Assembly (NCBI RefSeq): GCF_023101765.2
Contig: NC_064217.1
Span: forward strand, 3,472,001 to 3,536,000
Length of the DNA: 64,000 bases
Direction of reading: 5' to 3'
Origin: Spodoptera frugiperda
Lineage: Eukaryota; Arthropoda; Insecta; Lepidoptera; Noctuidae
Of this stretch, positions 56,801-64,000 are shown piece by piece. A program made the translations under genes and the position numbers. Position 1 is the stretch's first letter, and each line of letters begins with the position of its first letter. The notes under the pieces are model-generated. The model made no database searches and was not told the origin of the DNA. It saw nothing but the letters and a program-made list of their open reading frames with translations.

Positions 56801-56894
56801 AGATACTAAAAGTTTAATAAAACTTATTATACTTACGCGCAATAGCTGGCACGAACATCGCCAGGAGCAGCTGCAGATGCAACTGAGCTGCCAT
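35756..56894 (-). CDS. ihog: Interference hedgehog (Ihog/Boi family) Hedgehog co-receptor, 14 coding exons
   Basis: Family role (known): cell-surface co-receptor that binds Hedgehog and works with Patched; vertebrate relatives are CDO and BOC. Seen: joining the exons gives about 755 residues with a signal peptide (1-19), four Ig domains (Cys pairs near 44/103, 150/197, 257/301, 339/387), two fibronectin III domains (about 425-510 and 525-611), a membrane helix (about 651-677) and a cytoplasmic tail of about 80 residues. The first FN3 domain begins RPNVTRLNDESVMVSW and continues with FKVQYRE, and the second carries YYRAVSSAGAYEK and ASEFSAIK; these resemble my recollection of fly Ihog. The fly protein is somewhat longer. 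Exons run 56894-56837, 52696-52449, 51120-50920, 49437-49265, 44992-44785, 43471-43255, 42071-41941, 40805-40686, 39877-39759, 38488-38332, 37808-37608, 37162-36938, 36380-36286 and 35869-35756. Junctions 7/8 and 11/12 are not settled. It could equally be named boi if the species keeps both paralogues. Confidence 0.92.
36286..36380 (-). CDS. ihog: ihog coding exon 13: cytoplasmic tail
   Basis: The acceptor is GATTTATTGCAG and the donor is GAG/GTAATA. Phase 1 in and phase 0 out, so it fits both exons 12 and 14. The translation KEKGSVPETGNTNGYIPAKV then PITITANPMHSE includes a Gly-Tyr-(Ile/Leu)-Pro-x-Lys-Val stretch that resembles the tail of fly Ihog as I recall it. Confidence 0.85.
36938..37162 (-). 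CDS. ihog: ihog coding exon 12: juxtamembrane linker and membrane helix
   Basis: The acceptor is CCCTATTTTCTAG and the donor is GACA/GTCAGT. Phase 1 in and out. Only one frame is open. It reads a Ser/Asn-rich stretch, a Gly/Arg-rich low-complexity run (about 634-649), a hydrophobic helix of Ala, Leu, Val and Ile (about 651-677) and then CRRARR, a stop-transfer signal. The exon is extremely GC-rich for this window. Confidence 0.88.
37608..37808 (-). CDS. ihog: ihog coding exon 11: FN3 domain 2
   Basis: The acceptor is ATTCCCCTAG and the donor is AAG/GTATAC, phase 0 to phase 0. It encodes GFYVYYRAVSSAGAYEKV and later SYDIKLQAYTAQAASEFSAI, the second FN3 domain. Third codon positions are strongly G/C, unlike the surrounding introns. 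The phase-0 end does not fit exon 12. Confidence 0.92.
37939..37967. repeat. Perfect 29-base palindrome in ihog intron 10
   Basis: The 14-base arms ACAGAGTGTTTAAA and TTTAAACACTCTGT flank a single T. Confidence 0.9.
38332..38488 (-). CDS. ihog: ihog coding exon 10: end of FN3 1 and start of FN3 2
   Basis: The acceptor is CCTCCACCCCAG and the donor is ACG/GTGAGT. Phase 2 in, phase 0 out. It opens FRIAAVYSNQDNKSGKSS, close to my recollection of fly Ihog, and ends with the Trp strand of the second FN3 domain (SPTTIQLEWT). Confidence 0.92.
38567..38622 (+). mobile_element. Short LINE 3'-end fragment in ihog intron 9
   Basis: GGCAAGAGGTCGCGTGGACG and AGATGGAGCGATCAGG match the words of the 11467 relic in the same order. 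Confidence 0.5.
38629..38727. repeat. Inverted repeat in ihog intron 9
   Basis: AGTCTGCTATTACAATT (38632-38648) is exactly inverted at 38707-38723; pairing continues a few bases outward with one mismatch. The spacer is 58 bases. It is probably a small foldback element next to the LINE fragment. Confidence 0.85.
39759..39877 (-). CDS. ihog: ihog coding exon 9: middle of FN3 domain 1
   Basis: The acceptor is TTTGTTAACAG and the donor is AA/GTAAGT. Phase 0 in, phase 2 out. The translation VQYREVSNSSNVQWNTANQD then IPSYIHSYQIDGLTPGKYY shows the C strand and the Pro-Gly-Tyr turn of an FN3 domain. In flies this first FN3 domain is the Hedgehog-binding one. Confidence 0.92.
40686..40805 (-). CDS. 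ihog: ihog coding exon 8: start of FN3 domain 1
   Basis: It encodes VMIPPSRPNVTRLNDESVMV followed by SWSHDNQGLPIRFFK, the opening strands of the first FN3 domain, with a clean AAG/GTAAG donor at 40686. Two acceptors are possible. The strong TTTTTGTTCCAG starts the exon at 40792 but needs one base from the previous exon. A weak GTAGAG starts it at 40805 and keeps frame with exon 7, adding LFVPA. I use 40805 provisionally. Confidence 0.8.
41464..41596. repeat. Long near-perfect hairpin (54-bp arms)
   Basis: Arms 41464-41517 and 41543-41596 are inverted copies, matching at 52 of 54 positions, with a 25-base loop. Each arm holds GACGGGATATTTACCATGTT. It lies in ihog intron 7, so the primary transcript would form a stable hairpin. 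Confidence 0.9.
41652..41935 (+). mobile_element. LINE 3'-derived repeat with internal duplication
   Basis: Starts GGTACTAGCTACTTCCGCGC and ends with CTTTATAATATTTATTATAG, a very common insect repeat end. A segment starting TATTTAAATCGGACCAGTA occurs twice in tandem (41770-41845 and 41846-41931). It lies immediately next to ihog exon 7, in its downstream intron. Confidence 0.7.
41941..42071 (-). CDS. ihog: ihog coding exon 7: end of Ig 4
   Basis: The acceptor is TTACAAACCAG and the donor is CAG/GTAATC. Phase 1 in, phase 0 out. The translation includes EHVEKRHAGIVQCFACNALG, a classical closing strand of an Ig domain, and ends in VVPLQIPDQ. The phase-0 end does not match the strong acceptor of exon 8. 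Confidence 0.9.
43030..43145. repeat. GCGTACGAT-rich MITE-like block in ihog intron 6
   Basis: Repeated GCGTACGATGCG words, with GTCCAC at 43037 facing GTGGAC near 43141, suggest a small inverted-repeat element. The middle contains TGACGTCA. Boundaries are approximate. Confidence 0.5.
43255..43471 (-). CDS. ihog: ihog coding exon 6: end of Ig 3 and start of Ig 4
   Basis: The acceptor is ATTATTTTCAG and the donor is AACA/GTGAGT. Phase 0 in, phase 1 out. It begins GVYACSANG (closing cysteine of Ig 3) and holds GGKAHVTCGNSFGQPPPEVY with a following W, the first half of Ig 4. Confidence 0.92.
43811..43946 (-). mobile_element. tRNA-derived SINE copy D (partial)
   Basis: A minus-strand copy in ihog intron 5. 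The end AACGCTTAAA/GGGGCAACGC type sequence, the CACACAGGAAAACAC-like part and the tRNA-like head are recognisable, but an internal part is deleted relative to copy F. Confidence 0.65.
44785..44992 (-). CDS. ihog: ihog coding exon 5: start of Ig 3, GC splice donor
   Basis: The acceptor is TTATTTACAG. Phase 2 in, phase 0 out. It carries GVLRLWCGAVSTPPPKISWS (Ig cysteine and Trp) and ends in PFTPANE. The exon joins to GVYACSANG in exon 6 only if it ends at GAG/GCAAGT (donor 44784-44783), which restores the ExGxYxC Ig motif exactly. The intron is therefore of the minor GC-AG class. Confidence 0.9.
45632..48978 (+). mobile_element. Full-length non-LTR retrotransposon (about 3.35 kb)
   Basis: The ORF above is preceded by about 205 bases of 5' sequence and followed by a short 3' end with a (GGA)n tail (48959-48978). 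The flanks carry a near-perfect duplication: TACTTTAAGGCC at 45620-45631 and TACCTTAAGGCC at 48979-48990 (one mismatch). That fits target-primed insertion of a complete copy into ihog intron 4, opposite to the gene's transcription. Confidence 0.88.
45838..48945 (+). CDS. Non-LTR retrotransposon ORF: AP-like endonuclease plus reverse transcriptase (RTE-like)
   Basis: One uninterrupted 1035-codon ORF. Residues about 75-320 form an apurinic-type endonuclease with its landmarks present: TWNVRG (N81), LSETH (E110), IGDWNAKVG (D216, N218) and SDHN (D313, H314). The reverse transcriptase follows (about 540-830), with FVDYSKAFD (D678), RQGCILSPILFN and YADD (777-780). The C-terminal part, with LYGAETWTLK and AFEMWCWRKMLGI, is typical of proteins often mislabelled craniofacial development protein 2-like. 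A single EN+RT ORF without a separate ORF1 suits the RTE group, but the clade is inferred. No stops or missing catalytic residues are seen, so the copy may be recently inserted. It lies antisense in ihog intron 4. Confidence 0.93.
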   Translation: MSYFPKKTSMDMENIMSTALGDPTNNRRHPVSGPSGVKCATEASDGVSRQAPERRHASGEAFNYGKTQFSTREELRIGTWNVRGLLMAGKLTMVDAEMDRCHVSVLGLSETHMRGRGHFDTASGNTLYFSGNEDKSERGVAILLPKQMNKYVLGYNPVSDRIITMRFNARPTVLNIVQIYAPTSTATEEDMDSFYSAVVDTINKIPNREVTIIIGDWNAKVGNTTNDHHIRNIVGSFGLGDRNDRGQRLIEFCIEKSLFITNTHFQHHPRRLYTWTSPGARYRNQIDYILINNRWKSSVRNVKTYPGAECGSDHNLLVARFALRLKAPRKLLKPNLSILEPPERIKFKTIVESKLAELPSLGEDPDSQWNNLKTQIREALDEIKACRKSGQSAHKTKAWLAHDTWELIQKCKDVRMSGQQNSNVRKEYSNLWKAVKKQCRRDKNNFLSIICNEIETHSLKFQTSDLFRKVRLISRQFKPKSWVITDEDGTDITDLEAIAERWRVYCEKLYNSQQLSSHTLRANWSEMDLEPAILRSEITAAIAKLKCRKAPGPDQITAEILQALGDRGIDSLHYICNCIWRTGVWPGDWTGSIVLPLHKKGSTKNCDNYRTLARISHSSKILLHIINDRIRHFLDWQIPQVQAGFVKGRGTREQILNVRQIIEKSYEFNTSFIMCFVDYSKAFDCVDWQSLWRVLSDLGVPLHLTALLQSLYHNNQGKVKINDILSKPFNFKKGVRQGCILSPILFNIYGEYIMRRVCEDWEGGITIGGSKISNLRYADDTTLFAASEEEMSVLLARLEQVSVELGLHINRAKTKVMIVDRSKSLSMSGTLNLDTVNEFVYLGSTITNNGSCEQDIRRRIGMAKSAMSQLNRVWADRNISRKTKRKLVTSLIFSIFLYGAETWTLKRADRCRIDAFEMWCWRKMLGIHWTERRTNESILAELQSPMRLTTICQRRFFDFFGHIARKRGDNLEKLLITGKVDGKRPRGRSPIRWSDQIRATLETTVCDAIHIAEDRTAWRNIVNQRVIRRGHDPQH
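49265..49437 (-). CDS. ihog: ihog coding exon 4: end of Ig 2
   Basis: The acceptor is TCTTTCTTCCAG and the donor is AG/GTCAGT. Phase 0 in, phase 2 out. It contains the diagnostic Ig closing motif SDDSGTYSCRATNELSG. The exon is too short to be seen as a long ORF but fits both neighbouring phases. Confidence 0.92.
50920..51120 (-). CDS. ihog: ihog coding exon 3: end of Ig 1 and start of Ig 2
   Basis: The acceptor is TTTGTTACAG and the donor is AAG/GTTAGT, phase 0 to phase 0, 67 codons. It opens with CVVWYGAVSL, the second cysteine strand of Ig 1, and ends with TVILHCKEP and VLTWWKEGSK, the first cysteine and Trp of Ig 2. Confidence 0.92.
51623..51815 (-). mobile_element. tRNA-derived SINE copy E
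   Basis: A well-preserved minus-strand copy in ihog intron 2. It shows GGTTCGATTCCCCC (box B), GTGTGATCCACAAATTGTTG and the end GAGAAAATCCTAATGTGGGG. Confidence 0.85.
51890..52070 (-). repeat. Probable transposable-element relic
   Basis: On the minus strand, GGTCGGTTACGGATGACTGC, then GGGTGTCGTAAGAGCCGACT and AAGGGATGAACCATGGGGAA resemble words common in moth LINE-derived repeats. It directly follows SINE copy E. The family is not identified. Confidence 0.4.
52298..52351. repeat. (CATA)n microsatellite between 12-bp inverted arms
   Basis: AGTCAAACTATG (52298-52309) and CATAGTTTGACT (52340-52351) flank a TACA/CATA run in ihog intron 2. Confidence 0.88.
52449..52696 (-). CDS. ihog: ihog coding exon 2: first half of Ig domain 1
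   Basis: The acceptor is TTCTCTTTTCAG and the donor is CAG/GTATGT. Phase 1 in and phase 0 out, matching both neighbours. The translation holds GDRVTFECEV (first Ig cysteine) followed by FVWRWKPD (the invariant Trp region), then LEIEVMMNLETTWFQ leading into the next exon's cysteine. Confidence 0.92.
52697..56836 (-). other. ihog intron 1
   Basis: A 4.1 kb intron with a GTAAGT donor and a TTCTCTTTTCAG acceptor. I see no further coding segment in it and no well-preserved repeat. Confidence 0.75.
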
Positions 56895-56903
56895 TTTGGC
56901 AAC
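56837..56903 (-). CDS. ihog: ihog coding exon 1: 5' UTR end, start codon, signal peptide
   Basis: The start codon is at 56894-56892 in the context CCAAAATGG. The peptide MAAQLHLQLLLAMFVPAIA is a typical hydrophobic signal sequence. The exon ends at a GTAAGT donor (56836) in phase 1. A TTTTTTCAG acceptor just upstream puts the exon start at 56903, so at least one further 5' UTR exon lies to the right. Confidence 0.88.
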
Positions 56904-59900
56904 CTGAAAAAAGAGTACAGATTAAAAAGTCAATTCACTGTTTTTTTTTTTCTAAGCTTCAATAGGATCAAGGTCACACAATGGTAGTCAGTCTCGATAA
57001 ATTGTTTATGTTAATAATATTTTACTCAGTTTCAAAACCCAGAGATAACACAATGTTCCTAATTTAAAAAAATAAAAAGTATTAAACTAGACATTAGGGG
57101 CCAGAAAACATGCTTTTTAAATTAAGAATATTGTGTTTCCTCTGTGTTAAATGAAAAAAAGTAATTTAAGAATTAAATAAATTAATCGGAAGTGTGTTTA
57201 TTTTTACATATTTTGCATTTAATCAAAATAAAACAAAAAATATCCCATACGATTTATTTTTAACAGAGATTCGAAATTCAAAACCTTATTTCGAATGCAA
57301 ACAATATGTTGAAGATTAAAATAAAATAAAATATTATTGTGTATTTTTTTGTAACAAGCTGAACATACAGGCCAATAATTTAAGTCATAGGTTACTAGTT
57401 CAGATCGAATAAATTGAGACTAATCATTTATCTAATAGTAGTTATTGGCATCCTAATTACGAACAATTATCAACAATGTAATGTATCAGCATTAGTCATT
57501 TACATAACCACTGCAAAATATTAAAGCTTATTTTGGATCCGTAATTATAAAAGGCTTGAAAATGATAAAAAGTATACAGCAATTTCTGTTTATCTCAAGG
57601 ACAAATAAATTAATCTCAGTCAACATTTCATGTGCTATAAATTAAAAGAGAGTGAAAACAAAACTCAAATGTTAGGTTTTTATAAGTAGGTGTGTGTAAA
57701 CACCCAAATACGACACAAGACTGCACGCTTGGTGCGGTAGCTGGGCAACCGGCTGCCGCGCAATGTGTAGCGGGTTGGATTCCCGCACGGAGCAACTCTT
57801 TGTGTGATCCACAAATTGTTGTTTCGGGTCTGGGTGTCATGTATGTATGTGAACTTGTATGTTTATAAGCGGACCCACGATACAGGAGAACATCCCAGTG
57901 AGGGGCAACGTTTTTATAAAAAGAGAAAAGAATAAAACGGCAGACACCTTATTATTAGATTTAAAAGAAAACCTGTATTTATGTTATTACCCTAATCTCT
58001 TCAGAGAATATAGGGATTTACCGTAGAATTCCTACTTTTATGAATATAACTCTCCACTAAATGCTACATTATCCATCTAACTCTCAGACAAGCTAAATTG
58101 TTTTCAAAAGCTTCATACATAAGAACTGTTTTCAATTCCCATTTCAAATTAAAGTGTTTGAATAAGCCAACGATTTTATTGAACAAGGAATATTATTTTA
58201 AATTGCAACGTTCCGATCGCATTTCAAAAGCGAAAGCACTTCTCCACTCAACCTAGTATGTATTTCTGTCATAAACCCACGTAAAAAAAGCAAAACACGA
58301 TTTAAAATTAGAACGTTGTTGAAATCGGAAACCGACGCGTGCCAATAAACCAAAATAATACGTTAACTGTTACAGACCGTTATTTATAAACAAAAAATAT
58401 GCAACAATGTATCTTTTATTGCATAACTCCAATACATTCTTGATCGACCACTCATTTACGAGAATGTGTTGTTATTTCATCTCGGCGCCGCGAGATCAAA
58501 CGTCAATATCTTCGGATATTTGCATATCTATAAAACTCGCACGCTATCATAAAACAACCGCTATAACATTTGTGAATAACTAATCTATGGTAATTATTAA
58601 TTTATTGGCTGCCCACTACGATGTTTTTGTTGTCTATTTATCACAAATTTGACATTAAGTCGCTCTTAATAGCGGCAGTATATCGTAATCATCAAGTAAT
58701 AGCCAGTGAAGAAATCGCCGATCGATAACCACTTGATATTGCTGGCTAATGGCCAGCTAATAACGTTAATAGATGTTAACTCTAACGTTATAGCTCAGGT
58801 TATAGAGCTGCGAACATTATTTTGTAAAACTAATCACAGTTTTGCCCACACACTAACTCGATTTTGTCTTTATCCTGACTTTCTTTTTCGTAGCTAACCC
58901 GAGCTTGTTAGTGGCGAAAAGAACTTTGTTTTTGTAAAGTTCGTTTGCCACAGATAAAAAGGGAAGTATCAGATGGTTTTTCTTCCCACCAATTGAGAGG
59001 AGCATCTCTATTGCACTCATAGGTATTACCTTTGCCAAATGCTTTTATGTAAAGTAGCCTGAACCGGCTGAGCGGTAGTAGCGTAGTGCTTGGCTAAATT
59101 TTCTCATCCTAGAAAGTTCGGCGTACGTTATAGCTACCAGTTTCAAACTATCAAATAAATATTCTAGGTTTATTTAAATTGAACTTCGGATTCCTAGTTT
59201 AATTGTGTACTTACATTAAATGTTTTCAATAGATATCGACATCAACTATCGACATAATCGGACCGATTTAACCATCAATACTCACCACATTCACGTAAAA
59301 CCTCAATACATCATTATTCATTAACACATTTAAATTCCTTCGACAATAATGAAAATTTATTCATAAAACAGACTATAGGTTTAAGTACTAAGACAAAAAG
59401 GTTTTCAAATAAATAAGGAGATAAATTAGGCGACACCTAGAAAACGCTAGAACACATATGTACCTAATGCGAGTAAATACGTATATTAAGTACCATAAAA
59501 TAAAGTAATATGTAGTGACGATGATGGATTAGCAAACAGTTTAGTCGAGGAGCCCATCGCATTCATTACCCATTCAGCACACGCCGAGGTGCTACCACTT
59601 GTATCGGCCACTAAATAACGAAAATCGCCGCATACATGTGTCACTCACAATTCCTAGAACGCCCAACACTTGTAAGATGTGGGTGAACAATATATTATTA
59701 TTGTTTTAGTTCGAACACAAAAATTACTTCCGCCCCACAGCTTCGCGAAACAAATAATAAAAATTAACTGTTTCATCTCTCTGATGTTGCAGTTTCATAA
59801 GCACGTTTACGAATTTTACTCAGTAACATCGAATATGTTATGTGCGAGTAAAACTAGCCAACCCGGTGCGATTACTTACATTGAATTCGAAATTGAATTT

Positions 59901-62900
59901 TACCAATTGATCCAAAATATGCATCGACTACCAAAACTGCGGGAAAGCAGGCTATTTAATGTTTATACATCAATAAATCGTAATCCTCGTGGACCACAAT
60001 AACTACAAATTGCGACAATCATCCACAGTGATACAACTCACGTAATTACACGTAATCGCTTCAAGTTACTAAATTGAAATTCGTTTCAAAATGGCGGATT
60101 ATTCAAATTAAGCGTCATATTTTAAGCTTATCGCAAATACAATATATTTTTGGTGGAAACATGCCGCAAATTCTAGTTTATTACAAATACGATGTACGAA
60201 TTGCAGCCAATTTTCAGTGTAGCTGTCGATTTCGTTGTAATATACGTTGCTTTGTTTCCTACATATTTGGTAAATAGTCTATTGAATTTCGTAGTACCTC
60301 CGGCGTCTAGGAATGTAGTGAGTAGTGAGCAATATACCTACATCACGAAATTAATGGAACAAACAAAACATTGTGAATCCATTTCCGATGACTGGAAAAG
60401 TCTCAGCTGTTCGTATACTGAACGTACTATGAGAAAATGGGATAAAGAATTATTTTTAAAACAGTGATGATAACTGGACTTTGATTTCTTAATTCGAAGA
60501 AATCATTCGAACAACTATTTGAAGAAATATTTCGGATTTGATTCACTTTTAAACCATTTTAAAGATAATATAATTTGAATCCATTATAGAAAACCAAAGG
60601 GTATGCTGTAACAGAATGGCTAACTATTACAACATAAAAGGTCCCAATCACTCCAAACGGAATAAACCGCTCTTGGATGTTCACGGTCAATGTGAAATTA
60701 CATTTCCTGCGAGGCGCCTTGCTATGCAGTCCGGCAGCATTACACCGCTGTGCACTTTTTATACCCTCCCCATCATTCAGGATTCCAGTACTAATGTCAG
60801 TTGCAACAAACAGGTGTGGGCAATCTTATCGATGCTGAATGTACACTTTTTGTCCAACTTTACACTCGCCGAGAGCGGATTATAAAGGACAATGATTGGC
60901 ATATTTGATAACAATTTCATATCGAGATTTAAAATTAGATATCTATAGTGATGGCAAAAAGTTCTTGAATGTCCTCTACGCCGTGATTTTTTATGGACAA
61001 AGAAATTAATACGTGTGGGAATGTGAACATGAAAATCGATAAATGGTAAAATGGAATTCTGTTAATGAATTTACAAAATAGTTATAAGTGTGAAATAACG
61101 ATGCCGATGCTTGTGGTTTGTATACAATATTTATAACAAAAGAAGAGTAATTAAATTAATTATGAAACAATATTATTTTAATGTAGGTACAATTATGGAA
61201 TGTAAACTATTTCATTGTAATGAAAATACCAACTGGAGTACCTCCGAACATATTTTAGATGCAATTTATTTATGCGTAAAATTTAATTTACTTACTTATA
61301 CCATACTCCCAACCAATTATGGTTTCAAATTTCGAAACAAGTGAAGACAGATTTACCTAATTCAAAATTAGTTTACGAATTTTCATTTTATGTAAACAAA
61401 CTTTCAGACACAAAATTCCTAGAAATGCCTTTGCAGTCTAAGTAGGGCTGTAGATTAAAAATGGCGTCTTATTTTCATTCGTGCATGATTAAACATAACT
61501 TTAGCAGTATAGCATAGTGCTTGGTAACAACTGCAGCTGCGTGGCTTGTGGCCATTCCAGCTCACTCCGAGTTAAGACAATGATTTATGAATAATTTGCT
61601 CCTTAAACTTGTGCCTGACTAAGAATAGGCTTTGAGTGTTCGTGGAGGGCGCGTGCAACATGAATTTCGAAACCCACTTACGTACTTTGACCAAGTTTAC
61701 TTCACAGACTATCAACATTCTAAATGGTTTACAATATCAAACATCAGTATATTAAAACATAACAATTGTACGCAGCTATTACTCAACCAGCTTGACAGTT
61801 AACGTTCGATACTCATTGTATATTAAATCAACAATTAGAAATGCTAAGTACGAGCCCAAACAAGACATCTAAGTAAATGACAGGGGCTCTCAATCAAAAC
61901 AAACGAACGGACGATTGATAGTGTGACACATTAATCGTTGAGTTAACATATCATTACAGTTAGGAGTGTTTACATTACTATGCCGAACATGTCCTGCCGA
62001 GGACATCGTCTACGCAACCAACAGTGTTGTCTACTACATTCCTGCTTTTGAAATATTAATTAGGTGCATATAAAATATTTTTTTCTTGTGAATCAGAAGA
62101 TCAATGCACTTGAAATTCTTTGAATTTTAAAGCTTAGCATAGCATTTTCTGTATTAAATAAAGACAAGTGTTATTTCAGACAAAATTATACCACAAGGTT
62201 ATTTACAACGCAAAATCGAATCAAAATACTTAATCTATTTGCGGTCTCCCTCACTCTAATATTGTAGATTTATTCCTACGGCCTACACGTACACACATCG
62301 TTACAATTTGGAACCTGGGCCACAATTTAATATTCATCACCTATCCAGCCTAACATAGTTCCACGAATAGCTACTAACTCATTAAGGTAGGCTGTAACTT
62401 GTCTAACATCATTCATTTGTCCAACGAATTTAGTACTGGCTGTTTTTTTTTCCTAACGATTTGAATATAGAAACTCCCGCGTGTCACGAAATATGGCAAC
62501 ACCGACGCGTACATCGCTGACGTTTCCTCGCTAAATTCAAATCATTTTGGACATGGTTTAGTGCTTCCTCGACAGGCGTGCGCGTCGCATTAGGATTATT
62601 GAAATGCGGATTTATGGTCGTCTAATTGACGGCTGCCGGCGTTGTTTGTCAGTTTGTCACTACATACCTTCATGTGACGTCATTTTAAGGTTCAGATTAA
62701 GGATGTAACGTTTTGCCATTCGCGGTGAGCGTGGAAACAGGAAAGAGGTCCGTTGTGTTCAAGTTTTATGTAGCAATAAAATACAATGTTGCAGTAAACT
62801 GAAGTAGATTGGCGAGCATCTTGTTTATGGGACCACGGTTTTCCATCATTTTATTTCCAACAAAACGAAAGATGGATGATAAGTAATCTTCGAAGCAAAT

Positions 62901-64000
62901 TAAACGTGGGTCCCAGAAAGCTTCGTCCTAACGAACAAAATCAGATAACCAATAAAGACGTTTAAAATATAAATTACGAGAGAAAGTAAGATGAACTGAC
63001 GGCCGAAGAAAACTAAGAGTAACCTATCACGATCAAATACAACGGTGATCTGAGGGGTTTACAGATATTGCTATAATAAAGAGATTTTCTAAATGAGGAC
63101 AGATAAGCTTTTTACAGTATTGGATTTTGTGATTCACGAAATTTTCAGAAAAAGCCAATACTTGGTTCCAAGAAGCTCACAAGTCCCTTTCATCACACGT
63201 TCTGAACTCTGACGCCGATCAACATAAACCGCGCCCTTATGATATGATTATAATCATCTGTCAAAGTAAATCTTCCTCGTCTTCAACGAACAATAACTTC
63301 CTTTTATCGGGACGTTACCAGCTAACTTTTAAGTAATGGATAAACTTTGTAATATAATCTCGGTTTATTCACACAGCGGGAATTTGGGAGTCACACCAGC
63401 TGGCTTTCTCATGGCGTGTCCTATGGCTTCTTCACTCTGCGATATTGACAGGAAAATTGCTTTTTCATAAAAGCGATGACCTATTTAAACAATACCTTTA
63501 GTTTCAACATCCTTGAAGTGGGCTGCAGTTATTATTGTCGAAAAGGGTCGCCGTTAAAGTTCACAATAAAATAAAAAGAGGTTTAATCTTTATTTGGATG
63601 CATTCAGCCATACATTTGCTTTAGTATTTTTTAATGGTAACCCGGTTTATTACAGCTATCAAACTTACTGCATGCGTACATTTTAAAGGCCGGGTACGTC
63701 AATGGAACAGGGGGACATTTAAAATCGTTATAAAGACGGTACCTTTTATTCGTGTCACACCCACAGTATAAGTGTTAAAAAGAGTAGAGAAAGATCATTG
63801 TTTTCAATAAATACCTCGTAAAGGAATTGTGTAGACCCGCATACCACACACTACGTGCATCTATAAAATGTAATATGCTTTTATTTCTTTGGTCATACAA
63901 GCTTTTCAAATCTCAACGCATTTTAATAGTGAAGATACAGCCAACGAAATTGCGAAAGCCCATCACACTTTAATATAAAATCAGAATTACACCGTATACA
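56904..64000. other. Upstream of the ihog start codon: 5' UTR intron and possible promoter region
   Basis: A splice acceptor at 56905-56904 shows that transcription starts further right. Besides SINE copy F, I find no recognisable gene. Three plus-strand ORFs (59679-60002, 60192-60467, 60616-60885) have no domain I recognise. A possible 5' UTR exon end is at 62668. Confidence 0.5.
57720..57925 (+). mobile_element. tRNA-derived SINE copy F
   Basis: A well-preserved plus-strand copy: TTGGTGCGGTAGCTGGGCAA, a box-B-like GGTTGGATTCCC, TGTGTGATCCACAAATTGTT, and the end CAGTGAGGGGCAACG followed by an A-rich tail. Confidence 0.85.

Noticed and set aside
60755..60766. TATA-like GGGTATAAAAAG on the minus strand
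   Set aside because: No initiator, exon or splice donor was found at the right distance; such words are frequent in AT-rich DNA.

Overview
This 64 kb window is AT-rich eukaryotic nuclear DNA. It shows split genes with GT-AG introns and many interspersed repeats. The repeats include tRNA-derived SINEs and poly-T-headed elements that I recognise from moth genomes, especially owlet moths (Noctuidae), so the likely source is a lepidopteran insect. That placement rests on memory of repeat families, not on a search.

The one host gene I can recognise fills the middle of the window on the minus strand. Fourteen coding exons between 56894 and 35756 encode a type I membrane protein of at least about 755 residues: signal peptide, four Ig domains, two fibronectin type III domains, one membrane helix and a short cytoplasmic tail. 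Architecture and sequence place it in the Ihog/Boi family of Hedgehog co-receptors (interference hedgehog). Exon phases fit at every junction except two (exons 7/8 and 11/12). At those two, a small linker exon or a different splice site is missing from the model. Intron 5 uses a GC donor instead of GT. The 5' untranslated exon(s) and promoter lie to the right of 56903 and are not identified with confidence.

Intron 4 of this gene carries an apparently intact, full-length non-LTR retrotransposon of about 3.35 kb in the opposite orientation (45632-48978). It has one 1035-residue ORF with endonuclease and reverse transcriptase, a GGA-rich 3' tail and a short target-site duplication.

The left 35.7 kb (1-35755) has no gene I can support. 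It holds SINEs, MITE-like elements, a 3'-truncated LINE relic, and an unusual 1.13 kb terminal-inverted-repeat element (16232-17358). That element has a perfect 9-bp target duplication, arrays of short motifs in opposite orientation on its two sides, an AAGC/ATGC microsatellite and a GC-rich core. The right end (56904-64000) is the upstream intron/intergenic region, with one SINE and a speculative 5' UTR exon near 62668.
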